A DNA stretch of 64,000 bases from assembly GCF_900113715.1 (NCBI RefSeq), contig NZ_FOQK01000004.1, positions 102,439 through 166,438 on the forward strand, in the 5' to 3' direction. Shown here piece by piece: positions 45,163 to 54,378 of the stretch. The stretch comes from Pseudoselenomonas ruminantium. Lineage in GTDB: Bacteria; Bacillota; Negativicutes; Selenomonadales; Selenomonadaceae. The notes under the pieces are model-generated. The model worked only from the letters and a program-made list of their open reading frames with translations. It was not told where the DNA came from and ran no database searches. Position numbers and translations under genes: made by a program. Numbering within the stretch: position 1 is the first letter of the stretch; each line of letters opens with the position of its first letter.

Positions 45163-45681
45163 ATGGATACTATCCTGATGATTGTCTTGTTTGCTTTGTT
45201 TGCCGTATTGTCGGACAAGATCGGGCAGAAGCCCAAGGTGCCAAGACGGCCGCGGGAGGAAGGCAGCCAGCTGCCACCGCCGGCCCCTGCGCCCTGGCCG
45301 CGCAAGGCACCGGCACCGAAGCAGACGGGCAGGCTCGGCTTCGAGATCCCCGAACTGCGCAATGATCCGTCGGCGCCACGCGAGACGGAAACGGCTGCTC
45401 CGGATACGGTCTGGCAGCAGGAGCAGGAAGCGCGGGCAAGAGAGGCTGACCGGCAGCGTGCGCTGGCCTATGAGCGCCAGCGGGCAGAGGAAGAGGCCCG
45501 CATACGCGCGGCTGAACTCGCTGCGTATGAACAGCAGGCCAAGGTGAAGCTGCCGTCACCAGACCCGGCGCGCCGCAGACTGCGTATCCCGGCGCTGACG
45601 CCAGCGAAGGCACAGCAGGCCGTCATCCTGGCGGAGATACTAGGGCGGCCCAAGGCTTATCGCAACCGGCCACGACGATAA
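45163..45681 (+). CDS. Unknown membrane-anchored protein downstream of floA
   Basis: A 172-residue protein I do not recognise. It starts with one hydrophobic helix (TILMIVLFALFAVLS), then a Pro/Arg/Lys-rich region (residues 25-55), a charged helical segment rich in Ala/Glu/Arg (about 85-125) likely to be a coiled coil, and a short conserved-looking end QQAVILAEILGRPKAYRNR. The last segment resembles C-terminal motifs seen in other small Negativicute proteins next to floA (uncertain). It begins 10 bp after floA with AAGGAGG, so it is probably made with NfeD and FloA. Confidence 0.65.
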   Translation: MDTILMIVLFALFAVLSDKIGQKPKVPRRPREEGSQLPPPAPAPWPRKAPAPKQTGRLGFEIPELRNDPSAPRETETAAPDTVWQQEQEARAREADRQRALAYERQRAEEEARIRAAELAAYEQQAKVKLPSPDPARRRLRIPALTPAKAQQAVILAEILGRPKAYRNRPRR

Positions 45682-45699
45682 ATTTTATCTAGTATGACG

Positions 45700-45728
45700 A
45701 TGACAAAAATCGCGAAATGTAGTACAAT
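45700..45728 (+). promoter_or_regulatory. Probable promoter of the polyprenyl synthase gene
   Basis: ATGACA (45700-45705), a 17-bp spacer and TACAAT (45723-45728); a second TATAAT occurs at 45731-45736. Confidence 0.6.
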
Positions 45729-45773
45729 ACTATAATATATGTGACAAAACAAGAACGAGAGATTTTGTAGGTG

Positions 45774-46751
45774 ATGAATGTGTCAAACCCCATGTTTGAT
45801 GTAATCGAAGCGGATCTGAAGGAGCTCAATGAGGGACTGATCGGGGCAGTTACCTCTCCGGTAGATCTCGTGACGGAAATAGGAACACATTTGGTGACGG
45901 CGGGCGGCAAGCGCATCCGTCCGGCACTTTGCCTGTTGGCAGCCCATGGCGGCCCTGCATACAGCTTGGAACGCCTTTTGCCTTTGGCGGAGGCCTTGGA
46001 GCTTATCCACACGGCATCGCTGGTCCACGATGATGTCATCGATGAGGCCGATACGCGCCGTGGCTGCATCACCGCCAATGCGAAATGGGACAACCAGATA
46101 GCGATCCTCAGTGGCGATTATATCTTTGCCCGGGCGTTTGGCCTCATTGCCGAGGGCGATTATGGCAACTATGTATCGAAGCGTCTGGCCGAGCTGGTCT
46201 GCAATCTGAGTGTCGGTGAGATCATCCAGGATCATACGGTCTATCAAGCGGTCAAGGATCTCGACAACTACTACAACCGCATCCAGAAGAAGACGGCGGA
46301 TTTCCTGGAAATCTGCTGTGAGCTCGGTGCCTTTGTCGGCGGCATGAGCAAGGAAGATGTCCAGAAGCTGGCAGAATACGGTCATTGCATCGGCATGGCT
46401 TTCCAGATCACCGATGACCTGCTGGACATCCAGCAGACGTCGGAGAAGATCGGCAAGCCGGCTGGCAACGATATCCGCCAGGGTATCGTGACGCTGCCGG
46501 TCATCCATGCGCTCAGTGTCAGCCCGGATGCTGCCGAGCTCGAGGGCATCGTGACCGATTCGGCTATGACGGATGAGATGGTTGCGCGGGCGCTGGCTAT
46601 CGTCAAGGCGACCGACGGCGTCGATGTGGCTATGGCCAAGGTCGACGAATATCTTGACCGGGCACGCAGTGTGCTGCCGGATAGCCTGGCACCGGAGATC
46701 CGTGAGGCCTTTGTCATGGTGGCTGACTTTATCGGTGATCGTGATTTTTGA
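45774..46751 (+). CDS. Polyprenyl diphosphate synthase (long chain, trans type)
   Basis: A 325-residue isoprenyl synthase with the first Asp-rich motif LVHDDVIDEADTRRG and the second ITDDLLDIQQT. The small residues before the first motif (ELIHTASL) suggest a long product chain, as in heptaprenyl or octaprenyl synthases. With ubiA and ubiD downstream it probably makes the menaquinone side chain. The ribosome binding site is poor (GTAGG), so the start could also be 45792. Confidence 0.88.
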   Translation: MNVSNPMFDVIEADLKELNEGLIGAVTSPVDLVTEIGTHLVTAGGKRIRPALCLLAAHGGPAYSLERLLPLAEALELIHTASLVHDDVIDEADTRRGCITANAKWDNQIAILSGDYIFARAFGLIAEGDYGNYVSKRLAELVCNLSVGEIIQDHTVYQAVKDLDNYYNRIQKKTADFLEICCELGAFVGGMSKEDVQKLAEYGHCIGMAFQITDDLLDIQQTSEKIGKPAGNDIRQGIVTLPVIHALSVSPDAAELEGIVTDSAMTDEMVARALAIVKATDGVDVAMAKVDEYLDRARSVLPDSLAPEIREAFVMVADFIGDRDF

Positions 46752-46807
46752 TGATATCGTTAGAAAGATTCAGTGCTCGTTGAGCATGAAGCGTGGAGGA
46801 ATTAGTT

Positions 46808-47248
46808 ATGTTTGGAATCGGTGTTCCCGAGCTTATCCTGATTTTAGTGGTTGGCTTGATTGTTTTTGGCCCTGGCAAGCTGCCTGAGGTTGCGCGCTCG
46901 TTAGGCAAAGGCATCCGGGAGTTCAAGAAAGCGACGAATGTGCTGTCGCAGGCTATCAACGCACCGGAGCAGGCACCTGTCCAGCAGCAGGCTGCCGCAC
47001 AGCCGCAGCAGCCGGTGCAGGCACAGCAACAGCCAACACCTGCTGCTGCACCAGCGGAAACGCAGCCCTCTGCGCCGGTGAATCCCGTAGCTGCACAGCC
47101 GTATCCGGCGAATGAGCAGGCACCGACAGCTCCGCAGGCTGCGGCATCCCAGCCGGCGCCTGCCGCTCCCGTTGCTCCGTCCTATCAGGCCCCGACGCAG
47201 GATTCGGTACGCCAGCAGATCCAGGAGCAGGCCAAGAAAGCAGAATAA
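46808..47248 (+). CDS. tatA: TatA/TatB-family translocase protein with long Pro/Gln/Ala tail
   Basis: A 146-residue Tat protein. Residues 1-50 are canonical: one helix ([20 protein letters not shown]) and the amphipathic helix [15 protein letters not shown]. The remaining ~95 residues are low-complexity Ala/Pro/Gln, far longer than a typical TatA tail (total about 60-90). The ATG at 46808 follows GGAGG by 8 bp. A second, short tatA and tatC follow. It may act as the TatB-like component. Confidence 0.88.
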   Translation: MFGIGVPELILILVVGLIVFGPGKLPEVARSLGKGIREFKKATNVLSQAINAPEQAPVQQQAAAQPQQPVQAQQQPTPAAAPAETQPSAPVNPVAAQPYPANEQAPTAPQAAASQPAPAAPVAPSYQAPTQDSVRQQIQEQAKKAE

Positions 47249-47271
47249 AGTATCCCGCAAGCGGGAAGGAA

Positions 47272-47306
47272 GGCCATCACTGCCAGCGGCAGTGATGGTT
47301 TTTGTT
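47272..47306 (+). terminator. Terminator between the two tatA genes
   Basis: CCATCACTGCC and GGCAGTGATGG form a perfect 11-bp stem with an AGC loop and a TTTTTG tail. A small CCCGC/GCGGG hairpin precedes it. Confidence 0.85.
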
Positions 47307-47350
47307 ATATGCATCATAAGGATTTCATATGCAGCCTGTAACAAGATTCA

Positions 47351-47379
47351 TTGAGATTTTTATGGTTTTTCGTTATAAT
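47351..47379 (+). promoter_or_regulatory. Promoter of the tatA-tatC-ubiD operon
   Basis: TTGAGA (47351-47356), a 17-bp spacer and TATAAT (47374-47379) lie 54 bp before the second tatA. Confidence 0.75.
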
Positions 47380-47432
47380 AGAAACGAATAAATACCGTCG
47401 CGTTAATGAATTGTTTTTAGGAGGATATTTCT

Positions 47433-47651
47433 ATGTTTAGTCCATGGCAAGCCGGAATTGTAGTATTGATTGCGCTCGTTATCTTTGGACCCAGCCGTCT
47501 GCCGGAAATCGGCAAGGCTCTTGGAAAGGGCATCCGTGAGTTCAAATCGAGTGCTACTGGCGAAGAAGCGAAGCCGGAAGAGAAGCTGATGACCAATGTA
47601 ACGGAGCAGCCGAAGGAACTGCCGCCGAAATCGGATACGACGAAGCAGTAA
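47433..47651 (+). CDS. tatA: Twin-arginine translocase protein TatA
   Basis: A 72-residue TatA with one membrane helix ([17 protein letters not shown]), the amphipathic helix [16 protein letters not shown] and a short charged tail. It forms the pore-building component of the Tat export system for folded proteins. AGGAGG precedes the ATG. tatC begins 16 bp after its stop. Confidence 0.94.
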   Translation: MFSPWQAGIVVLIALVIFGPSRLPEIGKALGKGIREFKSSATGEEAKPEEKLMTNVTEQPKELPPKSDTTKQ

Positions 47652-47666
47652 GCCAGGTGGAGTTAC

Positions 47667-48446
47667 ATGGCAGAAGAGAAACAATATGAAGAGATAGCGG
47701 CTCCCAAACCACGGGGAGTCATAGAGCCGGGCTCGGTGGAGTATGTCCAGGATGATGGCAGCATGTCGCTGGTCGCGCACCTGACCGAACTCCGCAGCCG
47801 GCTGATCAAATGCCTGGTGGCAGTAGCGCTTGGCAGCTGTGTAGGGTATTATTTCATCGAAGAAATCATGCATTACATCACCCTGCCAGCCGGCAAGCTC
47901 TACTATATGCAGCCATCCGAGGCATTTTTCACGTATCTGAAGGTTGCCTGTGTGGCGGGATTCCTGCTGGCTTTGCCAATCGTATTCTGGCATATCTGGC
48001 GCTTTTTCCTGCCGGCTCTTACCCATAAGGAGCGGGCAGTCCTCGGCATTGTCGTGCCGACTTCGGTCATCCTGTTCTTTGCAGGCTTGGCCTTTTCGTT
48101 TTTCCTGGTACTGCCGGCTGGCATCCGCTTCTTCATGGGCTTCAACAGTGCTGAGCTCGAGGCGATGTTTTCGGTCAACAAGTACTTCGATTTTGTCATC
48201 ATGTTCGTGATGCCCTTTGGCTTCATCTTTGAGCTGCCGCTCGTCATCACGATCATGGGCAAGATGGGCATCATAACTTCGGAATTTCTGAAGAAGTACC
48301 AGCGCATCATCATTTTCCTGTCGTTCGTGGCCGGAGCCCTGATCACGCCGACGCCGGATGTGTTCACGCAGTCGATGATTGCGCTGCCGATCATTGTGCT
48401 TTACGAGGTCGGCTATTTTATCGTTCGTTATGTCCTGCGACGCTGA
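47667..48446 (+). CDS. tatC: Twin-arginine translocase subunit TatC
   Basis: A 259-residue membrane protein with six helices and the TatC landmarks SLVAHLTELRSRLIK at the first cytoplasmic face (signal recognition) and FGFIFELPLVI near helix four. It binds the twin-arginine signal. It follows tatA and precedes ubiD, an operon order seen in other Negativicutes. Confidence 0.95.
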   Translation: MAEEKQYEEIAAPKPRGVIEPGSVEYVQDDGSMSLVAHLTELRSRLIKCLVAVALGSCVGYYFIEEIMHYITLPAGKLYYMQPSEAFFTYLKVACVAGFLLALPIVFWHIWRFFLPALTHKERAVLGIVVPTSVILFFAGLAFSFFLVLPAGIRFFMGFNSAELEAMFSVNKYFDFVIMFVMPFGFIFELPLVITIMGKMGIITSEFLKKYQRIIIFLSFVAGALITPTPDVFTQSMIALPIIVLYEVGYFIVRYVLRR

Positions 48447-48471
48447 AGCAGGGCTTTAGGGAGGAAATAAT

Positions 48472-49932
48472 TTGGCTTTTAAGGATTTACGGGAATTCAT
48501 CGCGGAGCTCGAGAAACGCGGCCTGCTCAAGCGTATCCAGACGGAGGTAGACCCTGAGCTGGAAATCACGGAAATCACGGACCGTGTGTCCAAGATGGAA
48601 GGCGACAAGAATGTGGCCCTGCTGTTTGAGAATGTCAAGGGGTCCAAGATGCCGGTACTCATGAATGCCTTCGGCAGCTATGAACGCATGGCACTGGCAC
48701 TGGGGGTAGAGAAGCTCGACGATGTCGCCGATGAACTGCGTGAGATGATGAAGCTGCCGTATGTTTCATTGCAGAACAAGATGAGCGTGGTCACGATGAT
48801 CCCGATGATCAAGCGCGCCATCAATTTCCCGAAATATGTGAAGAATGCACCGTGCCAGGAAGTGGTGGAGACGGAGAATCCGAACCTTGACGAGATTCCT
48901 ATCCTCAAGTGCTGGCCGGATGATGGCGGCCCGTTCGTCACGCTGCCGCTGGTGTTCACGAAGAACCCCAAGACGGGCAAGCGCAATGTGGGCATGTACC
49001 GCTTGCAGAAGTACGACAGCCGCACGACGGGCATGCATTGGCATATCCACAAGAACGGCGCCGAGAACTTCCGCGACACGAAGGCACAGGGCGGTGACCG
49101 CATCGAGGCGGCTGTGGCTATCGGTACCGATCCGGTGGTGACCTACGCGGCGACGGCACCGCTGCCGCGGGATATCGACGAGATGGTCTTCGCTGGTTTC
49201 CTGCGTCATAAATCCGTCGAGATGGTCAAATGCAAGACGGTCGATATCGAAGTGCCGGCCAATGCGGAAATCATCCTCGAGGGCTATGTCATGACGGATG
49301 AAGTCCGCCGCGAGGGCCCTTTTGGCGATCATACGGGCTATTATTCGCTGGCTGACGATTATCCGGTATTCCATATCACGGCCATCACCCACCGCAAGGA
49401 CGCCATCTACTCGTCTACGGTGGTCGGCAAGCCGCCGATGGAGGACTGCTATCTGGCCAAGGCCACGGAGCGCATCTTCCTGCCGCTTTTGCAGCAGATG
49501 CAGCCGGAGATCCTCGATATCAACATGCCGCTGGAGGGCGTGTTCCATGACTGCTGCATCGTATCCATCAAGAAGTCCTATCCGATGCAGGCCCGTAAGG
49601 TCATGCATGCACTCTGGGGCATGGGCCAGATGATGAACGTTAAGATGATCATCGTCGTCGATGCCCATGTCAATGTCCAGGATCTGAAGGAGGTCTGGTG
49701 GCGCGTCTACAATAACATCGATGCCAAGCATGACCTCGAGATCGTCGAGGGGCCGCTCGATGTGCTTGATCACTCCTCGCCGATGGCGAAGTGGGGCGCC
49801 AAGCTCGGCATTGATGCCACGAAGACCTGGCCGGAAGAGGGGCATACCCGTGAGTGGCCGGAAGAGATCAGCATGTCTGAGGAAATCCGCCAGAAGGTCG
49901 ATGCCAAGTGGAAGGAGCTTGGTCTCGATTGA
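48472..49932 (+). CDS. UbiD-family decarboxylase (menaquinone biosynthesis)
   Basis: A 486-residue prenylated-FMN-dependent decarboxylase of the UbiD family. It begins FKDLREFIAELEKRGLLKRI and contains the Glu-Arg-Glu area (GYVMTDEVRREGPFGDHTGYY) that forms the active site. In the futalosine route a UbiD homologue (MqnL) and a UbiA homologue (MqnP) act late in menaquinone synthesis. The start is TTG at 48472 after GGGAGG. It overlaps the prenyltransferase gene by 4 bp, which supports a joint role in quinone synthesis. Confidence 0.88.
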   Translation: MAFKDLREFIAELEKRGLLKRIQTEVDPELEITEITDRVSKMEGDKNVALLFENVKGSKMPVLMNAFGSYERMALALGVEKLDDVADELREMMKLPYVSLQNKMSVVTMIPMIKRAINFPKYVKNAPCQEVVETENPNLDEIPILKCWPDDGGPFVTLPLVFTKNPKTGKRNVGMYRLQKYDSRTTGMHWHIHKNGAENFRDTKAQGGDRIEAAVAIGTDPVVTYAATAPLPRDIDEMVFAGFLRHKSVEMVKCKTVDIEVPANAEIILEGYVMTDEVRREGPFGDHTGYYSLADDYPVFHITAITHRKDAIYSSTVVGKPPMEDCYLAKATERIFLPLLQQMQPEILDINMPLEGVFHDCCIVSIKKSYPMQARKVMHALWGMGQMMNVKMIIVVDAHVNVQDLKEVWWRVYNNIDAKHDLEIVEGPLDVLDHSSPMAKWGAKLGIDATKTWPEEGHTREWPEEISMSEEIRQKVDAKWKELGLD

Positions 49933-50777
49933 TTAATATCAAAGCACATATCAATAACGTTGCGCTGCATCATACGATCTTCGACCTGCCCTTTGCGTTC
50001 ATGGCGGCGCTGCTGGCCGCTGGCGGCCAGCCATCCCTGCATGATCTTTTCTGGATTGCGCTGGCCATCACGACAGGCCGGGCTGCGGCGCTGGCGATGG
50101 ATAATCTGGCCGATGTCAAATACGACAGCCAGCAGCCGCGCATGCAGTACCGCGCCATGGTGAAGGGCGATATTTCCAAGCGGGAGGCAAAGATCTTCAT
50201 TGTCATATGCCTGGGATTGATGGTGGCTTCGGTCACGCAGCTGCATCCCATCTGCATCTACCTGCTGCCGATTGCCGCGATCCCGTTCATGATCTATCCG
50301 TTCACGAAGCGTTTCACGGGTTGGTGCCATCTGTTCCTGGGCCTTGCCATCGGCATGGCGCCGGCTGGCGGCTGGGTAGGTGTCAGCGGCCAGATAACGG
50401 CACCGATGGTGCTACTGTGCATCGCCGTGGCGCTCTGGATCGGCGCATTCGATGCCATGTACGGGGCGCAGGACGAAGCCTTCGACAAGAGCCAGGGCTT
50501 GCATTCGCTGGCGACCGAGTACGGTGCTGAAGGGGCCTTCAAGATTGCTGTGGCCCTGCATATCGTCTGTGTTGCATGCTTCTTTGCTGTCGGCGTGATG
50601 CTGCAATTGCATTGGCTTTACTATATCGGCGTCGGCATTGCTGCCGGAACGCTGGTATATCAGCATAAAATCGTCAGCCCGACGGATTTTTCGCGGGTGA
50701 CCCAACGCTATTTCATGCGCAATGGCATCGTATCGGTAGCCATCTGCGTATGCACCTGGCTCAGCTTTCTGTTCTGA
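49929..50777 (+). CDS. UbiA-family prenyltransferase (4-hydroxybenzoate polyprenyltransferase-like)
   Basis: A 282-residue membrane prenyltransferase with about eight helices. Its two Asp-rich sites are NLADVKYDSQQPR and DAMYGAQDEAFDKSQGLHS, which bind Mg and the prenyl diphosphate. The TTG at 49929 overlaps the ubiD stop and lies 11 bp after AAGGAG. With UbiD upstream it fits the MqnP step of the futalosine pathway, but a classic UbiA assignment cannot be ruled out from sequence alone. Confidence 0.88.
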   Translation: MINIKAHINNVALHHTIFDLPFAFMAALLAAGGQPSLHDLFWIALAITTGRAAALAMDNLADVKYDSQQPRMQYRAMVKGDISKREAKIFIVICLGLMVASVTQLHPICIYLLPIAAIPFMIYPFTKRFTGWCHLFLGLAIGMAPAGGWVGVSGQITAPMVLLCIAVALWIGAFDAMYGAQDEAFDKSQGLHSLATEYGAEGAFKIAVALHIVCVACFFAVGVMLQLHWLYYIGVGIAAGTLVYQHKIVSPTDFSRVTQRYFMRNGIVSVAICVCTWLSFLF

Positions 50778-50800
50778 GCCGTATACCTAGGGGGGACTTT

Positions 50801-51664
50801 ATGTCAGCAAGAATTTTGGAAGGAAAAGTCTTTGCACAGCAGTTCAAGGAGGATGCAGGCCGCAGGGCGGAAGCCCTGCGGGAGAAATACGGTGTGGATC
50901 CGGGACTGGCCGTCATCATCGTCGGCAGCAATCCGGCATCGCAGGTCTATGTCTGCAATAAGAACAAAGCTTGTGAAGAGCTCGGGATTTATTCAGAGGT
51001 CGTGGAGATGCCGGAGACGACAACGAAGCAGGAGCTTATCGCCAAGATCGATGAACTCAATCTCGATAGGCGCATCCACGGCATCCTTGTACAGCTGCCG
51101 CTGCCGGCACAGATAGCCAAGGATGAGGCTGAGATCCTCAACCGCATCGACCCGGCCAAGGACGTGGATGGCTTCCATCCGGTCAATGTGGGGCGGCTCG
51201 TGACCGGTGAGGATGGGCTCGTCCCGTGTACGCCGGCAGGCTGCATCCGCATGCTGGAGCTGGCGGACATTCCCCTGGATGGGAAACGGGCCGTTGTCAT
51301 CGGCCGCAGCAATATCGTCGGCAAGCCGATGCTTCATCTGCTGCTGGGCAAGAATGCGACCGTGACTATCTGCCATTCGCATACGGAAAATCTTGCTGAG
51401 ATCACGCGTGAGGCTGATGTCCTCGTGGCTGCCATCGGCAAGCCGAACTTTGTCACGGCGGATATGGTCAAGCCGGGAGCAACGGTCATCGATGTCGGCA
51501 TCAACCGCATTGCCCCGAAGAAGCTTGTGGGCGATGTGGATTTTGCGGCCGTCAAGGAAGTGGCCGGGGCAATCACGCCAGTGCCGGGAGGTGTAGGACT
51601 CCTGACGGTGGCCATGCTCATGCAGAATGTTGTCAAGGCCGCCGAAACGGCAGCCTGCAAATAA
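50801..51664 (+). CDS. folD: Methylene-THF dehydrogenase/cyclohydrolase FolD
   Basis: A 287-residue bifunctional enzyme interconverting methylene-, methenyl- and formyl-THF. Landmarks are the catalytic YVCNKNKACEELGI (Lys), LVQLPLP, the substrate loop PAKDVDGFHPVNVG, the NADP site VIGRSNIVGKPM and TPVPGGVGLLT near the end. The ATG at 50801 follows a G-rich Shine-Dalgarno; an extension from 50750 would lie within the ubiA gene. Formate-THF ligase follows after 45 bp. Confidence 0.96.
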   Translation: MSARILEGKVFAQQFKEDAGRRAEALREKYGVDPGLAVIIVGSNPASQVYVCNKNKACEELGIYSEVVEMPETTTKQELIAKIDELNLDRRIHGILVQLPLPAQIAKDEAEILNRIDPAKDVDGFHPVNVGRLVTGEDGLVPCTPAGCIRMLELADIPLDGKRAVVIGRSNIVGKPMLHLLLGKNATVTICHSHTENLAEITREADVLVAAIGKPNFVTADMVKPGATVIDVGINRIAPKKLVGDVDFAAVKEVAGAITPVPGGVGLLTVAMLMQNVVKAAETAACK

Positions 51665-51709
51665 AACCGAATATCTTTCACGGAAACAAACAGAGGAGAA
51701 GAAAGCCTA

Positions 51710-53377
51710 ATGAAAACTGATGTGGAGATTGCTCAGGAAGCAGAGATGCAGGACATCCGGAAAATCGCCGAGAAACTGGAAATCTCGGAAGATGAACTGG
51801 AACTCTATGGTAAGTATAAGGCCAAGGTTACCCTGGATGCCTGGCAGCAGGTCAAGGATCGTCCGAACGGCAAGCTCGTTCTCGTGACGGCCATCAACCC
51901 GACGCCGGCTGGCGAAGGCAAGACAACGACAAGTGTAGGGCTTGCCGATGCCTTCCATAAGCAGGGCAAGAAGGTAGCTGTGGCTTTGCGCGAACCGTCG
52001 CTGGGGCCGTGCTTTGGTCTCAAGGGCGGCGCTGCTGGTGGCGGCTATGCCCAGGTAGTGCCGATGGAGGATATCAACCTGCATTTCACCGGTGACTTCC
52101 ATGCAATCACGACGGCCCATAATCTGCTGGCCGCTGTCCTTGATAACCATATCCAGCAGGGGAATGCATTGGATATCGATGTGCGCCGTGTCGTCTGGAA
52201 ACGCGTGCTGGATCTCAATGACCGCGCGCTGCGCCATGTCGTCATCGGCATGGGGGGCAAGGCTCACGGCGTGCCGCGGGAGACCGGTTTTGATATCACA
52301 GTGGCCTCGGAGATGATGGCTATCCTGTGTCTGGCGTCGGGCCTTGAGGATATGAAAAAGCGTCTCGGCGAAATCGTGGTCGCTTATACCCGGGATGGCC
52401 GTGCGGTCCGTGCCAAGGAACTCAATGTCACGGGGGCATTGACGCTGCTGTTCAAGGATGCCATCAAGCCGAACCTCGTGCAGACGCTGGAGGGGACGCC
52501 GGCCTTTATCCACGGCGGCCCCTTCGCCAATATCGCCCATGGCTGCAACAGCGTCATGGCCACGAAGTTCGCGCTGAAGTTTGCGGACTATGTCGTCACG
52601 GAGGCCGGCTTCGGTGCTGACCTCGGGGCTGAGAAATTCCTTGACATCAAGTGCCGTTTCGCCGGTATCCATCCCGATGCTGTCGTCATCGTGGCCACGG
52701 TACGTGCGCTCAAGATGCATGGCGGCCTTGATAAGAAGGAGCTTGACCATGTCGATATGGCAGCGCTTGAAAAGGGCTTGGCCAATCTCACGAAGCATAT
52801 CGAGAACATCCAGAAGTTTGGCTTGCCAGCCGTTGTGGCCATCAATGCCTTCCCGACGGATACGAAGGAAGAACTCAGCTTTGTGGAGAAGAAATGCAAC
52901 GAGCTCGGTGCAGAAGTCGCTTTGTCAGAGGTATGGGCCAAAGGCGGTGCGGGCGGCCTGAAACTGGCGGAGAAAGTTGAAGAAGCTTTTGCCAAGAAGA
53001 ACGACTTCCATTTCCTGTATGAGACGGAGCAGTCCATTCCAGAAAAGATCACGGCCATCGCGCGTGAGATCTATGGTGCGGATGGTGTTGATTTCACGGC
53101 AGCAGCGAAAAAGCAGCTGCAGGAAATCGAGGCGCTGGGCTTTGACAAGATGCCGGTCTGCATGGCCAAGACGCAGTATTCCCTGTCGGATGATGCGGCC
53201 AAGCTCGGACGCCCGGAAGGGTTCCGCATCACGGTGCGCGAGCTGCGCGTAGCTGCTGGTGCCGGCTTCATCGTCGCCTTGACGGGCAACATCCTTACGA
53301 TGCCAGGCCTGCCGAAGAAACCGGCGGCTGAAAATATGGATATCGATGAAAGCGGCAAGATCACGGGGCTTTTCTGA
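51710..53377 (+). CDS. fhs: Formate-tetrahydrofolate ligase
   Basis: A 555-residue ATP-dependent ligase making 10-formyl-THF. It has the P-loop [20 protein letters not shown], the [21 protein letters not shown] segment and the C-terminal [15 protein letters not shown]. Together with FolD upstream and a MetF-like enzyme downstream it makes a one-carbon cluster. The ATG follows GAGGAG. A terminator follows its stop. Confidence 0.97.
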   Translation: MKTDVEIAQEAEMQDIRKIAEKLEISEDELELYGKYKAKVTLDAWQQVKDRPNGKLVLVTAINPTPAGEGKTTTSVGLADAFHKQGKKVAVALREPSLGPCFGLKGGAAGGGYAQVVPMEDINLHFTGDFHAITTAHNLLAAVLDNHIQQGNALDIDVRRVVWKRVLDLNDRALRHVVIGMGGKAHGVPRETGFDITVASEMMAILCLASGLEDMKKRLGEIVVAYTRDGRAVRAKELNVTGALTLLFKDAIKPNLVQTLEGTPAFIHGGPFANIAHGCNSVMATKFALKFADYVVTEAGFGADLGAEKFLDIKCRFAGIHPDAVVIVATVRALKMHGGLDKKELDHVDMAALEKGLANLTKHIENIQKFGLPAVVAINAFPTDTKEELSFVEKKCNELGAEVALSEVWAKGGAGGLKLAEKVEEAFAKKNDFHFLYETEQSIPEKITAIAREIYGADGVDFTAAAKKQLQEIEALGFDKMPVCMAKTQYSLSDDAAKLGRPEGFRITVRELRVAAGAGFIVALTGNILTMPGLPKKPAAENMDIDESGKITGLF

Positions 53378-53410
53378 CAGGAAGGCCGGATCTGCTGGTT
53401 TATCTGCGTT

Positions 53411-53452
53411 AAAGCGCATGGGGAGAGACCTCCTCATGCGCTTTATTTTATC
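53411..53452 (+). terminator. Terminator after fhs
   Basis: AAAGCGCATG and CATGCGCTTT form a 10-bp perfect stem, followed by ATTTTAT. Confidence 0.8.
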
Positions 53453-53487
53453 ATTAGCGGTATTTATCTGTGTGATTTTCCAGCTAC

Positions 53488-53516
53488 TTGCAAAATACAT
53501 AAAAAACCCTTACAAT
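53488..53516 (+). promoter_or_regulatory. Promoter of the metF-like gene
   Basis: TTGCAA (53488-53493), a 17-bp spacer and TACAAT (53511-53516) lie 47 bp before the start codon. Confidence 0.7.
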
Positions 53517-53563
53517 ATGATTTATGTAATTCATAACCATGAGAAAAAGTCGGAGGGCAGCCT

Positions 53564-54307
53564 ATGAAACGTGTATCCGTTGAGCTCGTGCCGCGTGACG
53601 AAGAAACGCTGCGCGCTGAACTCGCGCTCTTGCAGCAGTATCAGGACAAGATCGACGTCATCAATATCCCCGACCTGCTGCGCTTTGAGACGCGCAGCTG
53701 GCAGGGGGCGGCGATGGCTAAGGAGTATTTCCCCGATGCCATGCCGCATATCCGCGCGATGGACATCAATCTTGAGGAAGAACTGCCGATGAAGGACTAT
53801 CTGCGTGCGCATGATATCCGCGAGGTACTCGTCATCGAGGGTGATCCTCCCCAGCGCATGACCCATGCGGTCTATCCGACGGAGAGCACCGATGTCATCC
53901 GCAAGTTCCGCGAGGAGATGCCAGAGGTCACGGTCTATGCGGGTATTGACCAGTACCGCAGCTCGATGCGCCATGAGCTTTACCGCATCCACCGCAAGGT
54001 CCAGGCTGGTGCCAAGGGCTTTTTCACCCAGCCGTTCTATGACAGGCGGCTGCTCGAGATATATGCTGATATGCTGTCTGGCCTTGAGGTATACTGGGGC
54101 GTATCGCCGGTCATGAATGCCGGTTCGCAGAGTTACTGGGAGCGCAAGAACAATGTCGTCTTCCCGCAGGCTTTCGAGCCTAGCCTGGAGTGGAGCGTAC
54201 AGTTCTCGCGCGAGGTCATGGAGCTGGCTGACAAGATGGATGCGAGCCTCTATCTGATGCCGATCCGCACGAATCTCGAGGAATATCTGGCCGGGGTATT
54301 CCGCTGA
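53564..54307 (+). CDS. Divergent methylenetetrahydrofolate reductase-like protein
   Basis: A 247-residue protein related to MetF, shorter than the usual ~290. VSVELVPRD at the N-terminus takes the place of the SFEFFPP strand with the catalytic Glu, VIEGDPPQRM matches the flavin-binding ALRGDLP block, and GAKGFFTQPFYD is the typical FFITQPFFD motif. The TYGAGGS loop that binds folate in MetF is not recognisable (NIPDLLRFETRS instead). It would reduce methylene-THF to methyl-THF with flavin, but a different pterin substrate is possible. It starts after GGAGG and precedes the NfnA/GltB-like gene by about 70 bp. Confidence 0.7.
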   Translation: MKRVSVELVPRDEETLRAELALLQQYQDKIDVINIPDLLRFETRSWQGAAMAKEYFPDAMPHIRAMDINLEEELPMKDYLRAHDIREVLVIEGDPPQRMTHAVYPTESTDVIRKFREEMPEVTVYAGIDQYRSSMRHELYRIHRKVQAGAKGFFTQPFYDRRLLEIYADMLSGLEVYWGVSPVMNAGSQSYWERKNNVVFPQAFEPSLEWSVQFSREVMELADKMDASLYLMPIRTNLEEYLAGVFR

Positions 54308-54378
54308 CAACGGCAAGTGAGCAAATGAGACCGCAGGCAATTGCGGATACTGTTGTATATGTATTAGGAGAGTGAACC

